A DNA stretch of 64,000 nt from assembly GCF_003574735.1 (NCBI RefSeq), contig NZ_QORW01000021.1, positions 1 to 64,000 on the forward strand, in the 5' to 3' direction. Under the pieces are notes generated by a model. The model worked only from the letters and a program-made list of their open reading frames with translations. It did no database searches and was not told the origin of the DNA. The stretch is from Dongia deserti (lineage in GTDB: Bacteria > Pseudomonadota > Alphaproteobacteria > Dongiales > Dongiaceae). Made by a program: the position numbers and the translations under genes. Shown here in pieces: positions 1 through 9,405 of this stretch; positions within the stretch are counted from its first letter, which is position 1; every line of letters starts with the position of its first letter.

Positions 1-154
1 TCCAGTGAATAGGGTCGTGACATCGATGCTGGCCTCCACCCCAGTCAGCATCTTGAATCACAAATCACCCCAGCTGGGAATCCCACCAGATTCACACTTC
101 GGGAAACGTGCTCTAGTTGAGAGTTGGGGCACGTCACTTGGGGAACTTCCGAAC

Positions 155-907
155 ATGCCGATCATCATGGGCGGCGTCGTCATCTTGTTGCAGCTGACGG
201 TCATCTTCCATGCGTTGAAGACCGGACGGCCGTACTGGTGGATCTTCATTATCATGGGCTTCCCGGTCATGGGATGCGTGATCTACTTCATTATTGAAGT
301 CCTGCCGGGCAGCCGCTCCGAGCGCAACCTCAAGAAGATCGGCAACGACATCATCAAGGCGGTCAATCCCGACCGCGAGATGAAGCGCAAGGCGGAGGAG
401 CTGGCGATCTGCGGCAGCGTCGAGAACAAGCTGCAGCTGGCCGAGGAGTTGGTCGAGCGCGGCATGTTCGACGAGGCGATCCAGCTCTATCAGAGCGCGC
501 GCGAGGGGCAGTACCTGTACGCGCCCGATCTGCTCTATGGCTTCGCCCGCGCCCGCTTCTTCAACGCCGAGTATCTCGAGGCGCGCAAGCTGCTGGGCGA
601 GCTGCAGGAGCACGCGCCGCGCTACTACGTGCAGGAGGTCGCGCTGATGAAGGCGCGCGCCGCCGCCAAGTTCGGCGACCGCTCGACCGCGCGCGCCGAG
701 ATCGAATCGCTGCTGGAGACCTTCGTCGGGCTGGAGGCGCGCTATCGCTATGCCGAGCTGCTCTACGAGGACGGCCAGGCCGCCCGCGCCAAGGCCGAGC
801 TCGAGCGCGTGATCGACCACGCCAAGCGCTTCAAGGTCAGCGCCGAGGAGCGCGTGTGGGCCAAGCTGGCACGGCAGGGCCTCGCCGCGATGAGCAGCGC
901 GGCGTAA
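155..907 (+). CDS. Membrane-anchored TPR-like protein, function unknown
   Basis: A 250-residue protein. The N-terminus carries two hydrophobic segments (about residues 4-20 and 28-48) joined by a short HALKTGRPYWW loop, which resembles the PLDc_N membrane module. The rest is helical, with repeated A/L/Y spacing typical of tetratricopeptide repeats (about 100-245), so it probably presents a cytoplasmic protein-binding surface. I chose the ATG at 155 because the frame upstream of it (from position 5) does not look coding, and a GGGGAA sequence lies about 9 nt before it. It stands alone and is followed by a strong hairpin terminator. No partner can be named. Confidence 0.8.
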   Translation: MPIIMGGVVILLQLTVIFHALKTGRPYWWIFIIMGFPVMGCVIYFIIEVLPGSRSERNLKKIGNDIIKAVNPDREMKRKAEELAICGSVENKLQLAEELVERGMFDEAIQLYQSAREGQYLYAPDLLYGFARARFFNAEYLEARKLLGELQEHAPRYYVQEVALMKARAAAKFGDRSTARAEIESLLETFVGLEARYRYAELLYEDGQAARAKAELERVIDHAKRFKVSAEERVWAKLARQGLAAMSSAA

Positions 908-931
908 TAAAGACCCCCTTCTCCAACAAAG

Positions 932-967
932 AATTCCCCTCTCCTCTCGTGGGAGAAGGGAATTTTC
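932..967. terminator. Bidirectional hairpin terminator
   Basis: The arms AATTCCC-TCTCC and GGAGA-GGGAATT pair with one mismatch and are followed by TTTT on the plus strand. The element sits between the stop of the TPR protein (907) and the convergent stop of the copper ATPase (970), so it can serve both. Confidence 0.7.
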
Positions 968-969
968 CA

Positions 970-3324
970 TCACAACTTCGTCGCCCTCAGCCTTAGCGAA
1001 TTGGCGATCACGCTGACCGACGAGGCCGCCATCGCCGCCGCCGCGATGATGGGCGAGAGCAGCAGGCCGAAGGCGGGATAGAGTACGCCGGCGGCGATCG
1101 GTACGCCGGCGGCGTTGTAGACGAAGGCGAAGAACAGGTTCTGCCGGATGTTGCCCATCACCGCCTTGGACAGGCGCCGCGCCTGCACGATGCCTTGCAG
1201 GTCACCGCGCAACAGCGTGATGCCGGCGCTCTCGATCGCGACGTCGGTGCCCGTACCCATGGCGATGCCGACATCCGCCGCCGCCAGCGCCGGCGCGTCA
1301 TTGACGCCGTCGCCCGCCATTGCCACTGCCTTGCCGGCACGCCGCAGCTCTTCCACGACGGCACCTTTCCGCTCCGGTAGAACCTCCGCCTGCACCTCTT
1401 CGATGTTGAGCTTGCGGGCGACTGCTTCCGCCGTCTTGCGGTTGTCGCCGGTCAGCATGACGACGCGGATGCCTTGCTTATGCAGGTCCGCGATCGCCGT
1501 GGGCGTTGTCTCCTTCACCGGATCGGCAATCGCAACGATGCCGGCGGCGCGTCCTTCGATGGCGACGAAGATTGCCGTGGCGCCATCCGCGCGCAGGGCA
1601 TCGGCTTCACTCTCCAGCGCCGAGACGTCCGCGCCCTGCTCCGCCAGAAACCTGGCATTGCCAAGCGCGACGGAATGGCCGTCGACCTTGCCCACCACGC
1701 CCTTGCCGGTCGGCGAATCGAAATCGCTGACGGGCGCGAGCGCAATGGAACGCTCCTTCGCTTGCTGCACGATCGCGGCCGCCAGCGGATGCTCGCTTGC
1801 AGCCTCCAGGCTCGCGGCCAGGCGCAACACTTCGCCCTCGTCGAAGTCCTGCGCCGGGCGGATCGCCGTGACCTTCGGCTTGCCCAGGGTCAGCGTGCCG
1901 GTCTTGTCCACAATGACCGTGTCGATCTTCTCCATGCGCTCGAGCGCCTCGGCATTCTTGATCAGCACGCCGCCGCGCGCGCCGCGTCCGACCCCGACCA
2001 TGATCGACATCGGCGTCGCCAGCCCCAGCGCGCAGGGGCACGCGATGATGAGCACGCTGACCGCCGCCACCAGGCCGTAGCCCATCGCAGGCGCCGGCCC
2101 CCAGATCGACCAGGCCGCGAACGCAACGATCGCGACCAGGATCACCGCCGGCACAAACCAGCCGGAGACCGTGTCGGCGAGACGCTGGATCGGCGCGCGC
2201 GAGCGCTGCGCCGCCGCCACCATCTGCACGATCTGCGCCAGCACAGTATCGCGGCCGATCTTCTCCGCGCGCATGATGAAGGCGCCCTGGCCGTTGATGG
2301 TGCCGCCGATCACCTTCGCGCCGGCCTCCTTCTGCACCGGCAGCGGCTCGCCGGTGACCATGGATTCATCGACGTTGGAGCGGCCTTCGATCACCGTGCC
2401 GTCGAGCGGTACCTTGTCGCCGGGCCGGACCCGCAGCCGCTCGCCGACCTGCACCTGGTCGAGTTCGACCTCCTCCTCCGCGTCGTCATCCTTTATGCGC
2501 CGCGCCCTGGTCGGCGCCAGGCTGAGTAAAGCCTTGATAGCGCCCGACGTCTGCGCGCGTGCTTTCAGTTCCAGCACCTGGCCCAGCAGCACCAGCACCG
2601 TGATCACCGCTGCGGCTTCGAAATAGACCGCGACCGATCCGTCTGGCGCTCGGAACGCACCCGGAAAGACCTGTGGGACGACAGTAGCGACAACGCTGTA
2701 AGCCCAAGCGACGCCGATGCCCATGGCGATCAGCGTGAACATGTTGAGCGCGCGGCCGGTCAAGGATCGCCAGCCCCGGACAAAGAACGGCCAGCCCGCC
2801 CACAACACCACCGGCGTCGCGAGCCCGAGCTGGATCCAGTTCGACGTCTGTTGTTCCACGAGATGCTGGAGACCGACCAGATGGCTGCCCATCTCCAGCA
2901 CCGCCACCGGCAAGGTGAGGATCGCGCCGATCCAGAAGCGGCGGCGCATGTCGATCAGCTCTGCGCTCGGCCCCTCCTCCAGGCTCGCGCGCTCCGGCTC
3001 CAGCGCCATGCCGCAGATCGGGCAAGACCCGGGCCCTGCCTGCCGGATCTCCGGATGCATCGGGCAGGTATAGATCGTGCCTTCTGGCATCTGCTCCGCT
3101 GGCTTCTGCTTGGCGAGATATTGCGCCGGATCGGCGACGAACTTCTCCCGACACTTGGCCGAGCAGAAGTAGTAGGTCCGGCCTTGATGCGACGCGCGAT
3201 GCTGCGTCTTGTGCGGATCGACCGTCATGCCGCAGACCGGATCAGTCGCGGTCATTTGTGCGGCCGCGTGGTGCTCATGCCGATGGGAAGCGTGATGATC
3301 GTGGGTCGCACGTTCGCTTGGCAT
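970..3324 (-). CDS. copA: Copper-translocating P1B-type ATPase with YHS and heavy-metal-binding domains
   Basis: A 784-residue inner-membrane pump that would export Cu+ using ATP. After a His-rich N-terminus (residues 8-20) comes a YHS domain (CGM at 31-33, FCSAKC at 53-58). Next is a heavy-metal-binding motif (about 85-107: CPMHPE then CPICGM), which takes the place of the usual HMA domains. The transmembrane metal site CPC is at 429-431 and the phosphorylated Asp of DKTGT is D473. A TGEP actuator motif and a [10 protein letters not shown] hinge are also present. I chose the ATG at 3324 because a GGGAGG ribosome site precedes it and because the operator at 3362-3392 would otherwise lie inside the gene. 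Family assignment is secure; Cu+ specificity is inferred from CPC plus the CueR-like promoter. Confidence 0.95.
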   Translation of the reverse strand: MPSERATHDHHASHRHEHHAAAQMTATDPVCGMTVDPHKTQHRASHQGRTYYFCSAKCREKFVADPAQYLAKQKPAEQMPEGTIYTCPMHPEIRQAGPGSCPICGMALEPERASLEEGPSAELIDMRRRFWIGAILTLPVAVLEMGSHLVGLQHLVEQQTSNWIQLGLATPVVLWAGWPFFVRGWRSLTGRALNMFTLIAMGIGVAWAYSVVATVVPQVFPGAFRAPDGSVAVYFEAAAVITVLVLLGQVLELKARAQTSGAIKALLSLAPTRARRIKDDDAEEEVELDQVQVGERLRVRPGDKVPLDGTVIEGRSNVDESMVTGEPLPVQKEAGAKVIGGTINGQGAFIMRAEKIGRDTVLAQIVQMVAAAQRSRAPIQRLADTVSGWFVPAVILVAIVAFAAWSIWGPAPAMGYGLVAAVSVLIIACPCALGLATPMSIMVGVGRGARGGVLIKNAEALERMEKIDTVIVDKTGTLTLGKPKVTAIRPAQDFDEGEVLRLAASLEAASEHPLAAAIVQQAKERSIALAPVSDFDSPTGKGVVGKVDGHSVALGNARFLAEQGADVSALESEADALRADGATAIFVAIEGRAAGIVAIADPVKETTPTAIADLHKQGIRVVMLTGDNRKTAEAVARKLNIEEVQAEVLPERKGAVVEELRRAGKAVAMAGDGVNDAPALAAADVGIAMGTGTDVAIESAGITLLRGDLQGIVQARRLSKAVMGNIRQNLFFAFVYNAAGVPIAAGVLYPAFGLLLSPIIAAAAMAASSVSVIANSLRLRATKL

Positions 3325-3361
3325 GGCTGCCTCCCGGTCGATCGGTCCAGTCCTCGCTTCA

Positions 3362-3392
3362 AACTTGATGCTTCCCATAATGGGAAGGTCAA
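3362..3392 (-). promoter_or_regulatory. MerR/CueR-type copper promoter of copA
   Basis: Read on the minus strand, a -35 box TTGACC is followed by a 19-bp spacer holding the dyad CTTCCCA-TTA-TGGGAAG (7-bp perfect arms). A weak -10 (CAAGTT) comes next. The overlong 19-bp spacer with the dyad between the boxes is the hallmark of MerR-family activated promoters, and the CTTCCC/GGGAAG arms resemble CueR sites of copA genes. No merR-type gene lies in the window. Confidence 0.75.
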
Positions 3393-3461
3393 CACCCCGT
3401 CGGGCGGACACGCTCCTGACGCGACAAACAACCGCCGCCGCTTGGGAGTTTCAGGCGCGCA

Positions 3462-4163
3462 TCACGGCCTTGGCGCCGCGCACACGCGCGTTTCGAGTTT
3501 GAGGTTGCGCGCACGCTTGAACCACTGGGGGTTCCGAGTGACCACATAGGCCATGTCGCCGATTCCTGTGATCTGATCCTGGCTCGTCACCGCCACCACG
3601 AAGCAATCCGGCATCTCGTGCCCGAAGACCTCTTCGACGTCCCGCCCAAAGTGGCGGTAGTGGTTGTGCAGGTCGGGTTTCGGATATCCCCAGTCCTGCG
3701 TGTGCTCGACCCTGTAGGGGTCGGGGAACGACAGGAACAGAAACCCGCGGCGGCTCAGCACGCGCGCGAGCTCGCGCAGCGCGGCGCGATAATCCGCAAC
3801 ATGCTCCAGGACGTGATTGCAGATGATCGCGTCATAGCTGCCGTCCGGTCGGTCGATCTGCTGCAGATCGAGACTGTTCCTTTTGCCGAACACGGTCAGC
3901 TCAAATCGCTCGAACCATCGCTTGTCGACCGTCGGGTCCTTGCTGAACTGAAGGCACCGCAGAGGGCGGAATCGCCGCGGACCGAGGTCGACAAGGATCG
4001 AGCGGAAGGCACGATGGCGCTCCAAGGAATGGCAACGCGCGCAGCGCGGCGGCTTGCCCCTTGCGCTCAGTCGACCCTTGGGCCCGGGCGTGAATTCCCG
4101 CCCACCGCAGATGTTGCAGCGCGGCTGCTTGATGCGTTCGATAAGAGTCCTGAGCAGGCTCAT
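3462..4163 (-). CDS. Class I SAM-dependent methyltransferase with N-terminal zinc ribbon
   Basis: A 233-residue protein. Four cysteines near the start (C16, C19, C41, C44) form a probable zinc ribbon. A Methyltransf_11-like core follows, with the post-I motif region DGSYDAIICNHVLEHV and then a strand LFLSFPDP. The classic glycine-rich motif I is weak, which resembles the degenerate methyltransferases found near glycan genes. The start is the ATG at 4163; a TTG at 4199 is possible, but neither has a convincing ribosome site. It stands alone, and its substrate is unknown. Confidence 0.75.
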   Translation of the reverse strand: MSLLRTLIERIKQPRCNICGGREFTPGPKGRLSARGKPPRCARCHSLERHRAFRSILVDLGPRRFRPLRCLQFSKDPTVDKRWFERFELTVFGKRNSLDLQQIDRPDGSYDAIICNHVLEHVADYRAALRELARVLSRRGFLFLSFPDPYRVEHTQDWGYPKPDLHNHYRHFGRDVEEVFGHEMPDCFVVAVTSQDQITGIGDMAYVVTRNPQWFKRARNLKLETRVCAAPRP

Positions 4164-4299
4164 TGGATATTCATGCGACGAATCGTCTTCAGCATCCAAG
4201 CATCCATTGGAAGCTCAAGGCAATCGAACCAAAAGGGGGGAAGGGCCGCAGAACCAGACCGGCACTCGCCTCTTGGCAAGAGCCCAGAACCCGGCTAAA

Positions 4300-4435
4300 C
4301 CAGCGCCGTCTCTGGGGAGTAGCCGCCCTCTTTGAAGAGGGGAATGCGTCAACAGACTTGGCCTCGGGCCTCTCGGCCCAGCCATGGCGCATTCGGCCAG
4401 TCTTGAGCGACTGATTGGCGAGACCTTTGACTTGC
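4300..4435 (+). ncRNA. yybP-ykoY manganese riboswitch
   Basis: The element has the conserved yybP-ykoY signatures in order. GGGGAGTAGCC at 4314-4324 is followed by a hairpin loop region, then GCGTCAACAGACTTGG from 4346, a GGCCTC/GAGGCC-like variable stem, and the second conserved block TTGGCGAGACCTTTGA ending at 4430. The two conserved loops form the Mn2+ site in known members. It lies about 75 nt upstream of a UPF0016/GDT1 gene, a usual target of this class. Known members switch on Mn2+ exporters when Mn2+ is high. Confidence 0.88.
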
Positions 4436-4508
4436 TTGCGCTTCACCCGCGGGATCGGGCGGCGCGAGAAGTCAATGGGTCATGCGCCCGGTCCCGCCAG
4501 ACGGCCTC

Positions 4509-5087
4509 ATGGAACCTCTGCTCGTTTCGACCGGTATCGTCGCGATCGCCGAGATCGGCGACAAGACGCAGCTGCTGGCGCTCATCCTCGCTGCGCGCTA
4601 CCGCAAGCCGCTGCCGATCGGTTTCGGGATCCTGCTCGCGACTCTCGTCAACCACGGCCTTGCCGCCTGGCTTGGCGCGCTGGCGGCAAGCTGGCTTGGC
4701 CCGGACGCGCTGCGCTGGATCCTGGGGCTCGGCTTCATCGCGATGGCAGGCTGGTGCCTAGTCGCCGACCGCGTGGAGGATGGACCGAAGGCGACCGCCA
4801 AGGCCGGCGCCTTTCTCGCCACCCTGGTCGCCTTCTTCCTGGTCGAGATCGGCGACAAGACCCAGATCGCCACCGTCGCCCTGGCCGCCCGCTTCGATAG
4901 TCTCCTGCTGGTTACTGCTGGCACCACGCTCGGCATGATGCTGGTCAACGTGCCCGCCGTGCTGTGCGGCGACGGCATCGCGCGGCTGGCTCCGCTCGAG
5001 CTGATCCGCATCCTGGCGGCAGCCTTGTTCGCGCTGCTCGGCACGATGACGTTGCTCCGGCTCGATTTCGGATTGCTTGGGGCTTGA
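4509..5087 (+). CDS. TMEM165/GDT1 (UPF0016) family manganese transporter
   Basis: A 192-residue integral membrane protein with six predicted hydrophobic helices. It has two copies of the family signature EIGDKTQ (residues 15-21 and 113-119), which supply acidic cation-binding residues in the inverted repeat. Family members export Mn2+ (and Ca2+ in eukaryotes). The Mn2+ riboswitch just upstream strongly supports Mn2+ efflux or homeostasis. The ATG at 4509 starts directly on the first helix; an upstream GTG- or ATG-led extension of nine residues is less likely. Confidence 0.92.
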   Translation: MEPLLVSTGIVAIAEIGDKTQLLALILAARYRKPLPIGFGILLATLVNHGLAAWLGALAASWLGPDALRWILGLGFIAMAGWCLVADRVEDGPKATAKAGAFLATLVAFFLVEIGDKTQIATVALAARFDSLLLVTAGTTLGMMLVNVPAVLCGDGIARLAPLELIRILAAALFALLGTMTLLRLDFGLLGA

Positions 5088-5388
5088 CGGGCCGTGCCCT
5101 TCCACATCAAAGTCGCAGCCCTCAATCGCCTTCGGGGGCCGGACTTTGCCAACGCGTTGACCGATCTCAGTTGAGTTCGCCACTGGCGTGCGCCGATCGT
5201 GCTGATCGGCGCGCCCGCGTCGTCATTGGGCGCAGAGCGGCAGGCTGAGATCGGTTCGGCATCTCTCCGCCGCTTCGGTTGCCTGCAACGCGTCTCATCC
5301 GCCGACCGGCAGCCCGCCTACCCCAGTCTGACCGACCGCATCTCATCCCCTTCGCTGTGCAGCCCTTCCTCGAAGGAAGGCTGTCACC
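5088..5388. other. Intergenic stretch without recognised gene
   Basis: Between the GDT1 gene and the DUF1062 gene I see no coding frame with a credible start, no RNA motif and no strong hairpin. Confidence 0.5.
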
Positions 5389-6021
5389 TTGCAACAGATC
5401 CTCCGCGTCACCTGGCAGGTGGCGCCGCTGCAATGTCCGCTCATCCGGCGCCATTGCAGTCGCTGCAGAACCGCGATGCCGTTCGCCTGCAGCATGAAAT
5501 TCCGCACCAACGCACAGAAGAAGCGCATCGACGTCTGGCTGATCTACCGCTGCACCGCGTGCGACGAGACCTGGAACCTGCCGGTTCATGAGCGCGTGGC
5601 GGTCGGCGACATCCCCGACGCGGAGTTCCACGCGATCGCCTGCAATGACCTCGCGCTTGCGATGCGCCATGCGTTCGACCACGCGCGCCTCGCGCGTCAC
5701 GGAATCTTGGAGCACGCCGCCGGCGTCGCCGTCCGCAAGTCGCCGCGGGACGGCAGCCCGCGCGATGCGAGCGCCATCGAGATCGCCCTCGCGGTGTCAT
5801 CGCCGTGCAAGATCAGGCTCGACCGCCTGCTCGCGAGCGAACTCCGCCTCACCCGCAGCCAACTCCGCGCGTTGTACGACAGCGGCGCGCTCCGGCTCTC
5901 TCAGGCTATGAAGCCCTTGCGAACGCCGGTCGCTGACGGTCAGTCCATCTCGATAGACCTCAGCGATGGTGTAGTGGGACTCGGCCTGGCGGCGATGATC
6001 CGCCGGAATGCATCGGAGTGA
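5389..6021 (+). CDS. DUF1062 domain protein
   Basis: A 210-residue cytoplasmic protein matching the DUF1062 pattern. It has an N-terminal W-x-V strand, a C-x-x-C pair (HCSRC), the segment FRTNAQKKRIDVWLIYRC, and a second C-x-x-C (CTAC) followed by W. The four cysteines suggest a zinc ribbon. The C-terminal half has an LDRLLASELRLTRSQL segment that resembles an S4-type RNA-binding helix pair, so nucleic-acid binding is possible but unproven. The start is a TTG at 5389 with an AAGGAAGG ribosome site about 9 nt upstream. It stands alone. Confidence 0.82.
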   Translation: MQQILRVTWQVAPLQCPLIRRHCSRCRTAMPFACSMKFRTNAQKKRIDVWLIYRCTACDETWNLPVHERVAVGDIPDAEFHAIACNDLALAMRHAFDHARLARHGILEHAAGVAVRKSPRDGSPRDASAIEIALAVSSPCKIRLDRLLASELRLTRSQLRALYDSGALRLSQAMKPLRTPVADGQSISIDLSDGVVGLGLAAMIRRNASE

Positions 6022-6175
6022 TTCGACCATCACATCCAATACTTCGTCATTCTCGTGCTTGGCACGAAGATCCACGAGTCTGTTCGCTGTGGCGCAGTCT
6101 TGCACAGCAAACGCGTGGATGGTCGTGCCGAGCACGACCATGACGACATGGTGGCGTTCAATGTGAGCGTGGCGC

Positions 6176-7303
6176 CTAGCTCGCCGGCTCCAGCCGCAGG
6201 ATGCGGCCGTCATCCTCGTCGGTCAGCAGGTAGAGATAGCCGTCCGGCCCCTGCCGCACGTCGCGGATGCGGTCGCCCATGTCTTCGAGCAGGCGTTCCT
6301 CGCGCACGATGCGGTTGCCATCGACCTCCAGCCGCGCGAGCAAGTGGAACTTGAGCGCGCCGACGAACAGGTCGCCCTTCCAGGCTGGGAACTTGTCGCC
6401 GGTGTAGAAGGTCATGCCCGATGGTGCAATCGACGGATCCCAGTAATAGACCGGCTGCTCGAGGCCCGGCTTGGATGTGCCCTCGCCGATCTTGCCGCCG
6501 GTATATTCGCGGCCGTACGAAATCACCGGCCAGCCGTAGTTCTTGCCCGGCTCGGGGATGTTGATCTCGTCTCCGCCGCGCGCGCCGTGCTCCACGGTCC
6601 AGAGCTGACCGGTCTCCGGATGCAGCGTCGCGCCCTGCACGTTGCGATGGCCGAGCGAGTAGATGTCGGGCGAATAAGCACCGTCGCCGACGAACGGATT
6701 GTCTTGCGGGATCGAGCCATCGCGATTGATGCGTACCAGCTTGCCGATCTGCGCCTTCATGTCGGGGATGTAGCTGCGCGTATTGCGGTCGCCAAGCGTG
6801 ACGATCATGGTGCCGTCGGGGAGGAATACCAGGCGCGAGCCGAAATGCTGCCCGGTGCCGAGCTTCGGCTGCTGCCGCCAGATGACCTCCAGCCCATCCA
6901 GCCGGTCTTCCGCGAGCTTGCCGCGCGCCACCGCTGTGCCGGCCCCGCCATCGCCGGGTTCGGAATAAGAGAGATAAACCAGCCGGTTGGAGGCGAAGTC
7001 TGGATCCAGTGCCACATCGAGCAGGCCGCCCTGCCCGCCGTCATACACCTCGGGCACGCCACCGAGCGGCTCCGACAGCCGACCGTCCGGCGCGACGATG
7101 CGCAGCCGCCCTTCCTTTTCGGTCACCAGCATCCGGCCGTCGGGCAGGAAGGCAAGACCCCAGGGCTCCTCCAGGCCGTCGGTCACCGTGACTACGGAGA
7201 TCGTTCCCGATCTCGATTGATAGCTCTCCGCCGCGAAGCTGCCGGAGGCAGCCATCACTACTGTCAGCGGCATGAAAGCGCCGGCAAGCCAACGCACGAC
7301 CAT
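6176..7303 (-). CDS. Secreted PQQ-dependent aldose dehydrogenase (Asd/YliI-like)
   Basis: A 375-residue protein with a signal peptide (about residues 1-26, ending SFAAE). The body is a six-bladed beta-propeller of the GSDH/soluble sugar dehydrogenase family. Family landmarks include EEPWGLAFLPDGRMLVTE near the start, GQHFGSRLVF with the catalytic-type His, LGHRNVQG, and EHGARGGDEIN. These residues bind PQQ, Ca2+ and the aldose in characterised members. It should oxidise aldoses to lactones in the periplasm. The start is the ATG at 7303 with GGAGG upstream. No PQQ biosynthesis gene is in the window. Confidence 0.9.
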   Translation of the reverse strand: MVVRWLAGAFMPLTVVMAASGSFAAESYQSRSGTISVVTVTDGLEEPWGLAFLPDGRMLVTEKEGRLRIVAPDGRLSEPLGGVPEVYDGGQGGLLDVALDPDFASNRLVYLSYSEPGDGGAGTAVARGKLAEDRLDGLEVIWRQQPKLGTGQHFGSRLVFLPDGTMIVTLGDRNTRSYIPDMKAQIGKLVRINRDGSIPQDNPFVGDGAYSPDIYSLGHRNVQGATLHPETGQLWTVEHGARGGDEINIPEPGKNYGWPVISYGREYTGGKIGEGTSKPGLEQPVYYWDPSIAPSGMTFYTGDKFPAWKGDLFVGALKFHLLARLEVDGNRIVREERLLEDMGDRIRDVRQGPDGYLYLLTDEDDGRILRLEPAS

Positions 7304-7558
7304 CACGACCTCCGCTCTGTCTGATCCTGGACAGATTGGAATCACGGCCATCCTTGGCAAGTCCTGGCGGACCGCACATTCACATGAGATGTGCAGAAGG
7401 TTCGCCTGCTCCGGCTCTCACAAGCGGCGGTATAGCTGCCGGCGAATCACACATGACTCGCCCGCGCTCCGTTCATATTCATCCGACGTTCAGGACGATC
7501 CTGATTGGATAAGTGCGCTGGAACCCCGCGTCGTGCTGTCTTGGAGGGAAAGACCGCA

Positions 7559-7744
7559 ATGGCCGACTACCGCTGCTATTTTGTGAATAATCTCGACCAA
7601 ATCCAGGCTGCCAGGATGCTGGAATGCGCGGAGGACGCCGAGGCTATGCTGCAAGCCGGCGAGCTGGCCGAATCACAATCCTTGACCGTTGAGATCTGGA
7701 ACGGCGCCCGGCTGGTCGGGCGCGTGCCGCAGGCGACGAGCTAG
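7559..7744 (+). CDS. Small hypothetical protein
   Basis: A 61-residue acidic protein starting [10 protein letters not shown] and ending with a strand [13 protein letters not shown]. It has a strong GGAGGG ribosome site 10 nt before the ATG. The pattern (short YRxYF start, charged helix, then xxIWxGxRLVGR) resembles small orphan proteins common in Rhizobiales. Its stop shares the sequence CTAG with the convergent PAS-protein stop. Function unknown. Confidence 0.7.
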   Translation: MADYRCYFVNNLDQIQAARMLECAEDAEAMLQAGELAESQSLTVEIWNGARLVGRVPQATS

Positions 7745-8400
7745 CTGTCGCTCCGCAGCAAGGTCTGCAGCGTCTCCATGAGGGAGCGGATGCGGTCCGC
7801 CTCCTCGCGCGTGGTGTCGGCGAGCGACTTCATTTCCTGCGCCACCACCGCGAATCCCGCGCCGTGCTCCGCCGCGCGTGCGGCCTCGATGCGCGCGTTC
7901 AGGGCGAGCAGCTTCAACGTGCGCAGTTCGCCCAGGATGTGCTGCACGGCGTCGACGATGTCGTTGCTGGTGCCCGAGATGCGGCTGACCAGCTGCTCCA
8001 GCTTGCCTTCCTGTTCCTTCTGCGGCGAGATGTCGATGCACACGCCCTCCAGATACAGCAGCTCCCCCTTGTCGTCGAAGACGCCGGCGCCGCTTTCGTG
8101 GATCCAGTTCGGCGTGCCGTCGCGCTTGATCAGGCGGTAGTCGATCTCCCAGTTGGTGCGCTTCTGGATCCCCGCGGCGACCGCCTCGTCGACCAAGGGG
8201 ACGTCCTTAGGCTCGACGATGGAGGTGAAGGTGCGAGCCCGATTGTTGATGAATTCGGAGACGGCATAGCCGGTCATGGTCTCGATGCCCTCAGTCATGA
8301 AGAGCATCGTGTAGCCGGCATCGTTCTGGCAGCGGTAGAAGAAGCCGTTGAGGCGGCTTGCGACGCTTTCAATGACACTCGCCTGCACTGAGTCGTACAT
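7741..8400 (-). CDS. Soluble PAS-domain methyl-accepting chemotaxis-like sensor
   Basis: A 219-residue protein with no transmembrane segment. A PAS/PAC domain (about residues 15-125) reads [17 protein letters not shown] through [28 protein letters not shown] short MCP signalling tip follows, with [32 protein letters not shown], which closely matches the conserved MCP hairpin. The cytoplasmic bundle is much shorter than in ordinary receptors, so it may not form a full CheA array. The ATG at 8400 is preferred over GTG 8409 and TTG 8412. The ligand could be redox, oxygen or a small molecule. Confidence 0.87.
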   Translation of the reverse strand: MYDSVQASVIESVASRLNGFFYRCQNDAGYTMLFMTEGIETMTGYAVSEFINNRARTFTSIVEPKDVPLVDEAVAAGIQKRTNWEIDYRLIKRDGTPNWIHESGAGVFDDKGELLYLEGVCIDISPQKEQEGKLEQLVSRISGTSNDIVDAVQHILGELRTLKLLALNARIEAARAAEHGAGFAVVAQEMKSLADTTREEADRIRSLMETLQTLLRSDS

Positions 8401-8524
8401 ACCGGCCACCAATCCCTACGGCCCCCGAATGGTGCGGCATATTCGCCCAAAGACGGTTAACAACCTGCAAATGGATCAGGAACATTTACGCATGGATTTG
8501 GTGCACTGATCCGCTCAGCGGTGC

Positions 8525-9373
8525 TTACGGTGTAGACCGCCCGGTCTTACCGGGTGATGCAAATTCCCGGTCATGGCCGAGGGCCGGGATGCGGGCACGG
8601 GCCTTCGCGACCTCGGCGGGATCGCACGCCGAGCCGATGATCCCCTCGCTTTCGCCGCCATCGGCCAGGACACGGCCCCAGGGGTCAATGATCAGGGAAT
8701 GGCCGAAGCAGTCGGCCCCGCCCGGCAGCGTGCCAAATTGGCACGGCGCGACCACGTAGCAGCCATTCTCGACCGCGCGGGCCCTGTTCAGCACGTGCCA
8801 GTGCGCCTCGCCCGTCACCTTGGTGAAGGCGGCCGGCACGCCCAGCACGTCGGCGCCCGCCTGCGCCAGCCGCCGATAGAGCTGCGGGAAGCGCAGATCG
8901 TAGCAGATCGACAGCCCCATCCTGCAGAAGCCGGTATCCGCCATCACCGCGCAGTCACCCGGCGCGATGGTGGCCGACTCGCGCAACGGCGCGCCCTGCG
9001 TCAGCTCCACATCGAACAGGTGGATCTTGTCATAGCGCGCGGCGACCGAACCGGTCGGATCGAGGAGATAGCCGCGATTGAAGGTGCGCCCATCACCGGC
9101 CAGCACACCCAGCGAGCCCAGCAGCAGCCAAGTCCTGCGTTCGCGCGCCAGGTCGCTGAACGCCTGCAGCACCGGATGGCGATTCTCTTCGAAGGCCGCC
9201 GGATGCAGCAACCCGCCCTTCAATTCCACGCCGGAGAAATATTCCGGCAGGCAGACGATTTCAGCACCACGCTCGATCGCCGCGCGCGTCAGGCGGCTGA
9301 CGATCGCGATGTTGCGATCCACCTCCGCCACCGCGGAATTCTGCACGCAGGCAATCGTGTAAGGTCGGGTCAT
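8525..9373 (-). CDS. Nitrilase-superfamily carbon-nitrogen hydrolase (Nit1/Nit2-like amidase)
   Basis: A 282-residue cytoplasmic hydrolase with the complete catalytic triad: E44 (CLPEYF), K115 (YDKIHLFDV) and C156 (SICYDLRFPQLYR). The DLRFPQLYR segment after the Cys is typical of the Nit1/Nit2 branch, whose members hydrolyse deaminated glutathione or 2-oxo-omega-amides. It would therefore act in metabolite repair. The start is the ATG at 9373. It is separated by 32 nt from the end of the caspase-like gene on the same strand, so co-transcription is possible. Confidence 0.92.
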   Translation of the reverse strand: MTRPYTIACVQNSAVAEVDRNIAIVSRLTRAAIERGAEIVCLPEYFSGVELKGGLLHPAAFEENRHPVLQAFSDLARERRTWLLLGSLGVLAGDGRTFNRGYLLDPTGSVAARYDKIHLFDVELTQGAPLRESATIAPGDCAVMADTGFCRMGLSICYDLRFPQLYRRLAQAGADVLGVPAAFTKVTGEAHWHVLNRARAVENGCYVVAPCQFGTLPGGADCFGHSLIIDPWGRVLADGGESEGIIGSACDPAEVAKARARIPALGHDREFASPGKTGRSTP

Positions 9374-9405
9374 GGCCTGATTCTACGGCAGCGCCACCGG
9401 CAACG

